NCBI GenBank assembly: GCA_013398615.1
Contig: VZSR01003210.1
Coordinates: forward strand, 1,651,349-1,715,348
Reading direction: 5' to 3'
Length of the DNA: 64,000 bases
From: Brachypodius melanocephalos
Taxonomy: Eukaryota; Chordata; Aves; Passeriformes; Pycnonotidae
The notes beneath the pieces are model-generated. The model had not been told where the DNA came from. It searched no databases and saw nothing but the letters and a program-made list of their open reading frames with translations. Numbering within the stretch: the first letter of the stretch is position 1; every line of letters starts with the position of its first letter. A program made the position numbers and the translations under genes. Positions 37,770 to 49,200 of this stretch are shown here, piece after piece.

Positions 37770-39469
37770 AGAAACAAGCATGAAACTTAATTAACGTTCA
37801 GCAAATGAAGAACAGACATGAATAATTGTTTGCTGTTTTAATGAGGGAATGCTAAACACAGCAAACAAAGGTAAAGCCATGATAGCACCTGGTCATGTAC
37901 TTGAAGTGATGTGAGGTCACACCAGTGCCCTGGACGTGTGGGAGTGTGGAGCTCAGTCTGGCTGCTCAGAGGGCAGCCAATAAAGCATCTGCTTGTCACC
38001 TTGGGAAGTGGAGCCAGAAGCAGAACTTACCCAGATTTTCAGCACAGCAGCATCAGTGATAATGGTGGATTAATTTACCAGTGCTGGGGTTTGCAGTTAA
38101 TCACTTATTGCTGAAATGGAGCCAGTGCCCAAGAGAGATGAAGCCTGAAATTGTGTCTGCCTAAACTTAGGCTTTTCTTTCCACTTAGTGGTTCCATTCC
38201 ATTAATATAGCCTCAAACCTTGCATCTTCCAGCTTCCTCCATCTCGGACTGGGCTGCTTGATTTGCTCATGCAGTTTATAGGAAGCTCACAGGTCAGAAA
38301 GCTGGTGACTCACCCTCATTGTCCTTCAACTGCAGAAAGGGAGTTTGTTTTTTCCTGAATGAAAAGATCATCCAACATGATAGTGTTGCTGCTGTATTGT
38401 TGGTCTGATTTCCATGTTTGGGTTATTAAATGGCACACTGAATTGCACCATGCATTTGTAGAACATCCTGAATTTATAACACACAGGACTGTTTTCTCCC
38501 TCTAAAATTCTCAGGTTTCTCAGATGGTAGAAAAAAACTGTGATGAAATTTTAAGTTGTGTTTAGCTCATCAATAAAAGCTTCTTTTTCTCTTGGTATTT
38601 CTCTTCCAGAAAGCTCAGCAGCAAGTATTACCTGCAGCCTGGCTCTTTAGAGATGGAAAGCTTCAGTCCTACTCAGCCTGTGGGATTGCCAGATAGCTCA
38701 GGGCTTTGGCAGGCAGCTTCCACCTGGCAGAGTTCGGGTTTAGGCTGTGATACATTTCCACTCCTTTTTGTTTATTCTTGGGTTTGTTTATGAGCTCTGA
38801 GATTTATCTACTGCCTGGGGAAGAAAAAAAGATTGAGCAGTATTAATTGCCAAAAAATACCATCCTCCACGAAGAGACAGTAAGAGGACCAATTGAAATT
38901 CCTGTCAGGGACCATTCAGCAACCCACACAAATAGCTTACCACAAAGATGGAGCATAGTATTCTTTGAGGGCTCCTGGTGCTGCATCACAGGCATAGCTA
39001 TGCATTGTCCTGCCTCACACTGTGGTGTTTCTTTGTATCATCTTCATTTCTTTTCTTTCCCCTCCTTTTTTTATTTCTTTTCTATTTTCTCTCCTCTTAC
39101 CATACAGTTTGTCTTGTGTTGTTTATATGCAGATTCTCTTCTCATGCCTCATATTAAGGTAGTGTAAAGCCTGAAAACTGGCCACCCCACAGGATGCCAG
39201 TCTCTTTGGCAAAGGGCAACTAATACATAAATTCTGATTTTTGTCTGACCTAAGATAAATGCAGCAATCAAGTATGTACTCTAAAGATACTGAACTAACT
39301 CAATATTGTCTCCTGTTCAGATCTGGATTAACTTCAAATAATTCCCTGTGCTCGTTTGTCAGATCTGTTCTTAGAACATCCACAACTGGCAGCTGGAGGG
39401 TGCCTTCAAGCTGTCAGTCCCACTCTTTTCCCTTTAGAAAGTTCTTCTTTAAATCCACTCCACACATCT

Positions 39470-39860
39470 CCTTACGGCACCTTAGAGCACTTCATGTCCT
39501 TCCAGGATAGATGATCTCCTTCTGCTTGTTTCCTGTTCACCTGAAGTTTGGTGTACAGGAAACAAGCATGATGATTGTTTCACATCATGCTGACACTTGT
39601 TGGCTCCTGTTCTCCAGCTGTGTCCGTCCTTTGGGCAGTGCAGTGCCCAGCACTTGACACGGTACTCACAGTGGAGGCTCAGCTCTCATTGAAGGGAAGG
39701 CAGATTTCATAAGGTTTGCTGTCTTTGTGCCTGCAGATTCTTAGAACAGTCTGGTTGCCTTTGTTTTCAGGAATGTGATGCTGCTGCATCATCTTCAGCC
39801 TGTGCTCCCCTGTAATTCCTGGTGCTTTTCCAGCAAGTATTTATCATGTGTGTGTTTCAC
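39470..39860 (-). mobile_element. Old CR1/L3-like LINE fragment, antisense
   Basis: Diverged but ordered matches occur: CATGTCCTTCCAGGATAGAT, GTGCAGTGCCCAGCACTTGA with CACGGTACTCACAGTGGAGG, and TGCTGCTGCATCATCTTCAG followed by CCTGTAATTCCTGGTGC. Reverse-strand CR1/L3 elements characteristically carry GTGCCCAGAACTGGACACAGTACTCCAG and later GCATCAC...CAGCCTGTGATCCCC...CTCC. No frame is open. The similarity is to a remembered pattern, so subfamily and limits are uncertain. Confidence 0.5.
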
Positions 39861-42091
39861 TTTGCATTAAAAAAATGTCCCTGTATTCTGTTCTGTTGTT
39901 GTAAGAAAGGCTTTTTAAAATCCGTTGCCATGGGATAAAAATATTTCTATCAGTGCCAGTTACTGATTAAATTTAGGCTGCTTATGGTTAATTTGTGTTT
40001 AGATTCATTAGTTCTTGCTGTTCAGTTACTGTTCAAGTCAGATAATACTGGAGATGTCTGAAAGACTAATTTCAGCCCCTGCAACCAAGCCAGGTTTTAC
40101 TGAGTTATGAGTGGTTGCAGTTATTCAGCTTCGTGGGTACTTTAGATAAAAATAAGAGACATGGGGGTTTATCTCCCAGCATGAGCAGTGAGAACCCCCA
40201 GAATTCCCTAGTTGTGTAAGCAAGTGCACTCTGATTTATTGCAGCTACAATAACCAGAGCATTAGAAACTGTGACCTATGAGAAAAACACCAAATGTGTT
40301 AGTCCTAATTAGCCCAGGAAACAGAGACTCAAAGGGGAGAGAAGGGAAGATGAGATAACTGTTTTCATTGACAGAAAATGTCGTTGTACAAGACTGGAGA
40401 AAATCTGTGTTACATATTCATAATGGATTACAAAGAGGATGAACTCTGACTGCAAGGGGAAGATTCAGTTTGGACAAGAAGAAAACCAAATTTCATACGT
40501 AAGATTTTGGTCGATTTTCGTATCTATTAAGGCTCTCGTGTTTGACTTTGTGCCAGTTTTGTCTCTGTCAGTCTGTTAGCAGATGACAGAGTTGGGTTGA
40601 GTCTCTCCTATTTCACTGGGCAGAGGAGGCTGACAAAGCTGCATATTGTGAAAAATGTGCAAATCTGAATAACTTTCTCTTTTGATATCTTGGAGTGGAA
40701 TGTTCTGTACTGCCTTTCACAGAACTTGGTCATGAAACCTTCCCAGATGGAAGAGTTCATTTCATGTACGAACAGGAATTTTAGCATCTACACAAATTCT
40801 AAGAAAATCATGTAACAAATAATTTTTTCAGAAGCTAGACCCAAACTAGTGTTGTTTGAGGGGCAGTTGCAGGGGGTTGTGTGTTTGATTCCTCATTGCT
40901 TGGAGAGCCTACTTGGTAATGATGGCTCTCAGCCTCCCAAAGCAGAAGGAAATTGGTGGTTGTGAGGCATGAAGGCTGGTTTGCACAGGGATGGCCTTAA
41001 TGGGTTCCTTAGTTCCACATCAGCTGGCACTGATCATTCACTTCAACATCATTGGTTACTGCATGACTGAGGGTGGGTGGATGCGTGTTCTGGGCATCTG
41101 AAGCCTCTTGATAATTAAAAGCAGGAATGAAAGTGATGGATGCAGGATTCATGGCTAGGGTGGTTTTATTTCCATTGTCTGAGTGTCTGGGAGGAGTAGC
41201 TACTAAAGCAGGAATTTGTGCCTAACAATTGTCAGGTCCTGGGTGGGGATGTGTGGGAAGGATGACAGCAGTGGTATGTGTACTTTGAGAAGCAGCCTGT
41301 GCATTACAGTGTGCATTTTTCAGTGAGGCAGGAGTTTGTGATGGACAGGCTTATTCTGTGTATCTTTTCTAGAGATGATCTGTTTCACTTGCAGCTCCAA
41401 TAGTGCAGAGGGTCAGTTGAGACTGGAGAGTTTTGAGCAGATGTTGAGGTTGTAGGTAATAATTTCATCTACACTTCTCATTGGCAACCTTTTGCTGAGG
41501 AATATATTAATCTATCCAAGGGATTTTTTAGTGTGATTATTTAGCATAATTCATGTAACAGAAACAGATAGATTGGGCATGTTAGAAATCTTTGCTGAGG
41601 GGCTACCATTGTTCAGGCTGTATTCATCTGATAAACCTACATTTCTTGTGGAATTCTGAATTGTCTCTTTTTGTCTCTTGTTTCTTGTCCGTTCCAGTCC
41701 CTGAAATGTTTTTAACACAGTCAAACAGAGATATTTGCTGCACCTTTTTAACCTTTAATATATTGATGTATTCCAGAAGCACTTTCTTTCCTGCATTTCA
41801 TCTGCCTGGAAGCAATGGTTTTTGGCTTTGGGATACACTCTCCTCCACAAAAAATGGAGGTTTCTGGAGAGGACAGGGAGATTCTGCAGGAAGGCAGACT
41901 CTATCATATGTTTTTAAAGAATAATTTCAACTCTCTGGTTCTCAGGAGTGGATTTATCTTGTCCCACCTCACTCCATCCCAGGATGCTGTGTTTCTGCTG
42001 AGGAACACTGTTGGCTCCTGCCCAGTGCTCTTTGTGCCCAGAGCCCAAGGTCCTTTTCAGCTGGTCTGCTCCGAAGTCAGGCAGCCCCAGC

Positions 42092-42106
42092 TTTTTTTTT
42101 TTTTTT
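42092..42106. repeat. T15 homopolymer
   Basis: A run of 15 T lies in intron, with no adjacent retrocopy features seen. Confidence 0.85.
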
Positions 42107-45100
42107 ACGAATTTTCCAGAGGCAAAATGCAGAGCACCTCTCTGGTTGCCTTTGAGGTTAGCCAGGCCAACAGTAAAGATGTTCCAGTTTATCTTTAATA
42201 CATACAGTTAAGAGACAGAAAACAAGGTCTAATCTCTTCTCATTTTCAAATGTTGAGGTGATGTTTAGAAATCTGTTTCAAACACAGCTCATATATAAGG
42301 CCATCTATAATTTGCTTTGTGAAGATTACTAGCAAAAGAACAATGGCTTAATTCATTTTTCACGATCCATACAGCTTAACAAGTGTTTCCATTGTAAATG
42401 AAATGTCTTAATTAGCTTCCCACTAGATGGAGCAAATGTATGTCAACCCAGCAGAGGAAACGGTGAATACATTTTAGATAGCTGAGGAACAAATCACTTG
42501 TATTAAAACCTACTGTTCTATTCTTGTTAATTATCAGTTTTCTGAGTTTTAAATGGAAACTTCTGAGCCATATGGTGATTTTGCCTACTTAATAAACATA
42601 AGCAAAGGCTGTGCATGAAGGTGTGTATCAGTTGTCATGGTTCTTGTGGAATCAAGGCAAGGGCTTGGGTTACAGCAGAGTTGTGTGATTGTAATACCTG
42701 TGTTTGATCATATTTTGTTATTAGGGATTTGAAATTGTTTTTTAAAAGTTATACCCCAAAAAGTGCTTCCTTGAAATAAAGTAACTGGAAAAAAAGTAAA
42801 GAAGCTTCTGGGTTCCTAAGTGAGTCCTCGGGTAACCTGGTTTTGGATTTGCACCCCTGAAATCTTAGCTTCTTTTCTGGTCATGCTCTTGGTTTTATAA
42901 AACTGTTACCTTGTTTATAAATGTTACCCTGCTGCTATCTTTGGACCCTTTCTGCTGCAATACCATTACTAGATGGGATTTTCAGGGAACTGTCAAGTTT
43001 CCCCCAACTTTTTAGAGTTGAAGATGTGTTCAGAGCTTTTGTGCAGCAGAAGTAGGTCAGTATTTCCAGGAGTAAATCTCTCCTAGAATTGCTGTAGGCA
43101 TTATGTGAGAGTGGCATACATACAAAGTACTGTCGGGGAAAGGAGAGAGGAAGCAATGAGAACAGGGCTGAAATGCTTGTTCCCAGCACAAAAAATGTAG
43201 CTTGGGATAGAAAATGGGTGCTGAGACCCTCTGTGCCAATTTACTTAGCTGTGCCAACTTCACAGTTTTTCTTTAAAAGGATTTTCAGAGGGCACTACTC
43301 AGAATTTTCCCTTTAAACTTTTCAGTTCCACTCCTCAGTTCAGGTGTTCCCTGTCTCCTGGCTGGTTGTTAAGACTGTTATCCTCATGCATGCCCACTGA
43401 GACCTGGAAGCACAGGAACTGTCTCGTGGAATCAGGCTGTTGATCTGCCTTGCTGTCTCTAATAGTGATTAATTTTAACTTTTTTGGTCTTGATCTCCTG
43501 GAGCAGAATGTTATAAAATGACTTGTGAAATGAGCAAACAAAACCTCCCAGGATCCAGTAACAACATGGCAACTTTTGGCCCATACTGTGGGTTTGTAGC
43601 ATTTCTTAATTTTAAAACCTCTACTCTTTGTCCTATATCATTTATTATTGAAAATAGTTTCATTTTTCAGTGTCAAAGGTCACCACTTATTCTCATAATT
43701 AAATTCTTTATTCTTCACCACAGTTTATATTTTCACTGATCTTAACAGGAATTACAACTTTAATATATTAAAAGGTACTTTGCAGGATTTTCTCTGTTAG
43801 TAACAAGAAATATTTAGTACTTACATTTGAAAATGCAAATGTGTACAGGCTATGGCAGGATAATGATCTGACTGTTGTTTGATGACAAATTCCTTGCCAG
43901 TGCTTGGTGACAATACTGCTATCAAAGACAGAGTTCTGCTCAGTGGCTTAATCAATCATTTGTTGGTTTTTGTTAACAATATCCCCAGTAATGTGTGCTA
44001 AAGATACCATTTGAAGGGAACTGCCAAGAATAGATTTCCAGAATAGACACGTGATCATCTTTAACTGAGGGGATGGTATATACCATTGAGATGTCACAAT
44101 ATTGACAGATTAAGAACGTACTATTTTAATTTGACCTTTATGATGTGGGGTTTATTGTTGCCAACACTCAACTGCATTTCGCAAAAACATGGTAAGTACT
44201 TTAAATGACTAGATAGGAACAATTACGTGAGGCTCTTACTCAGCTAGGCAGAAAAGGTAAACAATGCTTGCAGTTCCTTGTTCTCTTTCTAGTGCATCAA
44301 AACTCTTGCTCTGGCAGTGTGTCATCTGGCAGAATTAAGTGTGAGATAATGGTGGTGTTGTGACTAATACACAGAAATATCTCTCAGTAGCTAAATATTG
44401 GCAGAGGATGATATTTTTGTCTTTGTGACACATATACCGTGGTTTGTTACACTGAGTGATGTGCAGCCTGACAGGATGAGATGTTCAAAATCTGGATGTT
44501 AGGCAAATGTCCACAGTAGAATTGATAATGTCTGTAAAGCCATTATGTGCTCACTGAAGGACATAATAGACAAACTCTGATCCTCCTGGAGTGCATGCGA
44601 GCATTCTGCTGCTGCTCTGGGATTTACATAGCACAAATAACTGCATTTGCAGTAGTGAAATAAAGCCATCACTCATCAGCTTAGTTCCTGTTAAGGTGTT
44701 AGTCTGCTCTGCATTTTAGTGTTGATCTGTGAAAAAGAATGACTGATGAGGCTGTTGAAACCAAGATAAGATAAAGCATAAGAGCATATAATGACATGTG
44801 GGTGAAGGTCAGCATTTAATTGAATGTTAGATAAGAGGAGATAGCTTCCTTTCACACCATGATGCCTGCTTGTCCATTTACGTTGTGTATCTTGGGAGTT
44901 TAGACCTGGCTAAACATTTTGTTCTAGCAGCTGAGACCCTTTACTGGCAAGATTGATGGTTCCATGGGTTGTATGTGACCTTTACAAGCAAATGATATAG
45001 ATAAAGTTCTTTGCATAATCACTTCTGAGGAGGGTTTGCATTTAAAAACTCTGTTGGAGAAGATGCTGTGAGACTTAGTCAAACAAATTGTTCTCCAAAG

Positions 45101-48100
45101 TTTGGATTAAAAACCAGATAAACCAAAAAGCCCATTTCCAACCAGTTTAGAAAAACTGGCAGAGATCTAAAGACTAGGGCCAGACCTTGGTTTTATTAAT
45201 TATTCTCTTTAAAATCCTTGTAGAAAAGCAAATTAAAAGGTTTGTCATCAGAGAGTGGTTTTCATTTCATAGTTGAAAAGGGAATTCATATCCTGAAATC
45301 ACCTGGGTGCAGTAGTAATGACTTGCTGTTGTGGCTTGGAGTTGAGTTACCAGCAAGGTGTCAAATTCATCAATATTAGACTTTGCTGTAAATACGACTT
45401 TGAGTCCTCAGCCTGAGTCTTCAGTAGCAAGCCCACTGAGAATGCAGATTTATTACAATCACTGAAATGTGAAAAGGAGTACATGCTACTTGTGTAGCTT
45501 GTCAGGCACAGTAATGGAATTACAGCCTAGAATGGATGTGTAGGAATATACCTGAGTGTGGTGTTGTCAGATCAGCAGAGGCTTTTCACAGAGGACTGGG
45601 ATCTCTTGCAGCCCTGGCCGGGGGCTGGGGTGGGTGCCTTGCTCTCACTGCCTGCTGCTCCATCACCTTGCTGATGGTGTAGGCTGCTCAGGTGTCATCT
45701 TGGAATGAATTTCTCCCCTCCTCCAGCACCTCTAGGGGAGAGCATTCAAGAGTTCTGCTCCGGTGGCCGCTGGAAACCTAATTTTTCTCAGTTCAAATTT
45801 GTTTCTAAACTCCATTTACCACTATGTGACACACGAGTCTGTACGTTGTTGCTGACTGGAGTCTTGTGCTTCATTTTCCCCCTCAGCATCCTTCCTTAGA
45901 TTTACTGGAAATTCCATACTTTGTCTGTCTCACAGTGAATTTGCCATTTATGTCTTGTATTCATTGTGTCCCTGGCTGCAGTACTCAAATCTCCCCCTCT
46001 TCTGTCACTTGCAGTTGATAAGATGCCTGTTAGGAGGCTCAAACAGTACCTTCAGCTCCCTTCCATGGCTCTCACTGCAGTCCTCCAGCTGCGCTGTGTG
46101 CACAGTTTCTGTTTATTGATGCTAGCACACGATTTTGTGTTGCAAGCCCTCATGTTCATACCAATTTAACCATAAAGTCATCAGACGTTCCTTTTGAATA
46201 GCCATGTGTTGGCACATGGAATATTCATATAAGCAGATATAGGTGTGTCTCAGGTATTTAATGAATAGTGGATCACAAGAGCAGCATGAAAAAAAAATTC
46301 AAAGATTTTGCTTTGAATTACACAAAAGAGCTTCCATAAAGAGAAGTAGTTGAGTAACTACTTCTGTTGTTCTCAGTATTACATTATTACAGTTCTTTTC
46401 AGTTTTGATGTGTCTGAAAATGACAATAGTTTATGGTTTGTGATTAAAGATTTGATAAATCAACAGCTTCCCTCTGCTTGAAATGTCCTGTAATAACTGG
46501 ATAGGTCTGGTTTGTTGTTCTGAATTCTGTGGTACCAACAATTCAAAACATGGCAGATCTGGGCTTTGGAGAGAATAGCTTGGGAAGAGTTTGGTGGGAG
46601 TGCAGTTCTCTGGCTGGGAGGGTGGGCTTTGTGCAGGAAACTTCTCATCTCAGCCACAAACAGATTTTACTAACATGAAAAGGGCATAGGCAATCTAAAC
46701 CCAAGAAGGTTTGTGACAGCATTTAGCTCGTGAGCGGTTCAGGTGAGCAGCACTTAGATCCTGAGACAATGTTCTGCCCATGATGAGGAATTGCAGAGGG
46801 AATCTCTGTGCCAGTGCAGCTGGAAGGAGATCTCTGCTCTAGCATTTGCAGTTTGTGAAGTGCCAGGTCAGGTTAATACAATGATGATTTCATCTTTGGA
46901 AGGCTTAGCTGAGACTGCCATTGAGAGGTGCCTTACCCTGCTGTCCCTGTGCTGACCTCTTTGCTGGTGTTTCTGTGTTTAAGCTGGTAATATTTACACA
47001 GAAAACCAGTATCAGTGGAATTCTACAAAATTCTCTTGATGGCCCTAAAATAACCATTCTGTAAAGAGATGCAGCTTGTTGTGGGGTAATAATGGTATAA
47101 AGCTCTTAAGCACGTTACCTAAAATTCACCAACATATAATGTAACTGTCTTGAAGTTATTAACAATTCTACCCTGTCAAAACGTTTTGAATTCCATGTTT
47201 TATAGAAGAAAGAAACTCTGTACTGAAGTGTGGGATTCTCAAGTACCTGTTCACCCAGGAAGAAATGGTGCTCTGCTGCCATGAATTCAGCTTTCCAAAC
47301 TAATTTTATCGAAACCTAAGAATTGCAATGTCATTTTAAAAATTGTATTAATAACCCAAGTATTGTTTAACTTTAAAAGGGAAATGGTTTCTTTTTTTTC
47401 TGTACACTTAATCAAGGCTCTCACCTGCCTGAGTTAGTCAGTGTAATCCTGAGAAGCTGAAGTTACTGTTTTAATATCCTTTATGTTTTTTGTCCACTAA
47501 TAAGAGAGTCCCTAAATGTTTCAATTAAAGTGAGTTTGTGATAGGTTTTTTTTTTATTGCAGGGATATCCACCACCACCAAAATTTCATTTTGCTTTCAC
47601 ACTGCAGCTTTTTCCAACAACTTTGTATGGTAACAGCCTTTGGCTACTGTGGAATTCTTACTAGGTCTAATTCCAGTATTCAAACTGAAACTTGGTCACA
47701 GTGTTAGTCTTTGCCTGAAAAGAAACTGTTCTTTCCCCCCACTTTGCAGTGTAGTGTTGTGCTTATCTTTGTCCCCAAAATGGATTGCTTGTTTTCTTGA
47801 GGAAGTTTAGGTGTGTTTATCACCCCCAGCTTTCTATTTCTGCCAACTTGTGCACCAACACTGAGTTATTCGTGGCAGTGCTATCTCCTAGAAATGATGA
47901 TTTTCTTCAGTGGGTGAAATTGTCTGTGTGCTGCTGAAGCAATGGAGTGCTACTTGAGCCTTGTTTCAAGGCTGCTGTTGAACTCTGTGGTTTATGTGCC
48001 ACCCTCTGACCACAGAGGTTCTTTCTGAAAGGACACAAGTGCACGCAGGTGGATTTATTCAGGTTAATGCAGTGCCATTACCGTGCTGTGGACATAGAAA

Positions 48101-49107
48101 TAAAATGACAGAGCCCTGCAGTGTCCCTCCCAACAGATCTTCTTTGTTTATGCCTTGACAGTAAAAACATGAAGGTGAGAATATACAGCAATTCTGGATT
48201 AAAAACATTATATTTGACTTGATTGAAAATTGGGTAAAAGTAATGGCTGGGTTTCCTTCTGCCTGTCTTTTACTAAGGTTATCTGATAGTCCTGGTCCTG
48301 TCATGTTTCTCTTGGAATGTCAGGCTTTGGGGGGACTCAGAACATCAGGATTTCCCTCTAATTGGAACTCTAGATGTCAAGGTGGGGGTAGATCTGTCAT
48401 GAGCTTTGTAGAGCTTGGTTCTATATATTTTTGCTTCTTAAAAATGGGAATTTATTTGATAAAGGAAAATTTCTTGAGTTTGGCCTATGTCATTGGCAGA
48501 ACCAGTATTTTTTTTTAAGTGGTTCGTGATCCCTGAAATGTTGTATGCTTCATTGTGCAGTGTTTTGCTGATAGAAGAAACTTGGTTTTAATGTTTTATT
48601 TAGTGCCCTTTATAAAGTCATGTTCATTGTGGGTTTTTTGCTCTGTTATTTATGACAAAATTCAGAATTTCTGCATGAAACCCCTTTTAATAATATTTTG
48701 GTAAAAGGGAAGCACCTGGATTGTATAGAAAATGTCTTCTTGTAAATTAAACAGAATCACAAAATCACCTGGCAGTTGATGTGACTAAAAGGAACAGACA
48801 GTGGCATATGAAATAATGCCATGTATAAAAATAGCAAATTAAGGACACTTATTTTTTCTGGTAGTGCAGGAACTTGTGCTGCTTAATAGAACTGGTAAGT
48901 GACACATTCTCAATCCATTCTTGTCATGTGAAGGTTTCTCATTAGACACCTTTGCTAGCAGCAATTTAAACAGAGTTTAGTAACAGCTGGAAAGGGGCTG
49001 ATTGGTGTTTGTCAGACCTTCCCTTAGACCCAATAGGATCTGTTTGACACGAGCAGCAGGTTCCCCAATGTGCCAGAGAATGAATTAAGCCTGTCCTGCC
49101 TTTCCAG

Positions 49108-49200
49108 ACGCCCGAGGAGCTGGAGGAGGTGTCTGACCTGGAGGAGGAGCACGACGCGCGCAGCCGGACCAGCGTCCAGACCGAGGGGAAGACGGACCGG
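49108..49200 (+). CDS. CTNNA3: CTNNA3 internal exon C (alpha-T-catenin phospho-linker)
   Basis: This 31-codon exon starts and ends on codon boundaries and reads TPEELEEVSDLEEEHDARSR then TSVQTEGKTDR. It encodes the flexible linker between the M domain and the actin-binding domain, where alpha-E-catenin is phosphorylated at S641 (CK2) and at S652, T654, S655 and T658 (CK1). Here the equivalent acidic Ser site (VSDLEEE) and the RSRTSVQTE cluster are kept. After TE the sequence is GKTD before the Arg, six residues shorter than the alpha-E stretch I recall (DDQLIAGQSA). That shortening is the clearest sign of the alpha-T paralogue. The acceptor is CTGCCTTTCCAG at 49107 and the donor GTACGT at 49201. 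CpG is dense (11 in 93 bp), as in exon A. Confidence 0.97.

Larger units (their letters stand above)
27614..49107 (+). other. CTNNA3: CTNNA3 intron between exons B and C (21,494 bp)
   Basis: The intron runs from GTAAGT to the acceptor CTGCCTTTCCAG. It contains a sense CR1 3' end (28368-28883), an antisense CR1-like fragment (34563-34660), a TGTTG microsatellite (34941-34965), a GC-rich patch with a 193-codon open frame (37188-37769), a 65-nt pyrimidine tract (about 39040-39107), an old antisense CR1 (39470-39860) and a T15 run (42092-42106). The remaining sequence is AT-rich without recognisable genes. In mammals LRRTM3 is nested in a CTNNA3 intron, but nothing like it is present here. Confidence 0.88.

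Noticed and set aside
48751..48800. CR1-like ACAGAATCACAAAATCACCT
   Set aside because: Only about 20 bases resemble the CR1 terminus and the GGAAGGGACC core is missing, so it is too weak to call.
27614..49107. Nested LRRTM3-like gene in the large intron
   Set aside because: LRRTM3 is nested in CTNNA3 in mammals, but no leucine-rich-repeat frame is present on either strand here.
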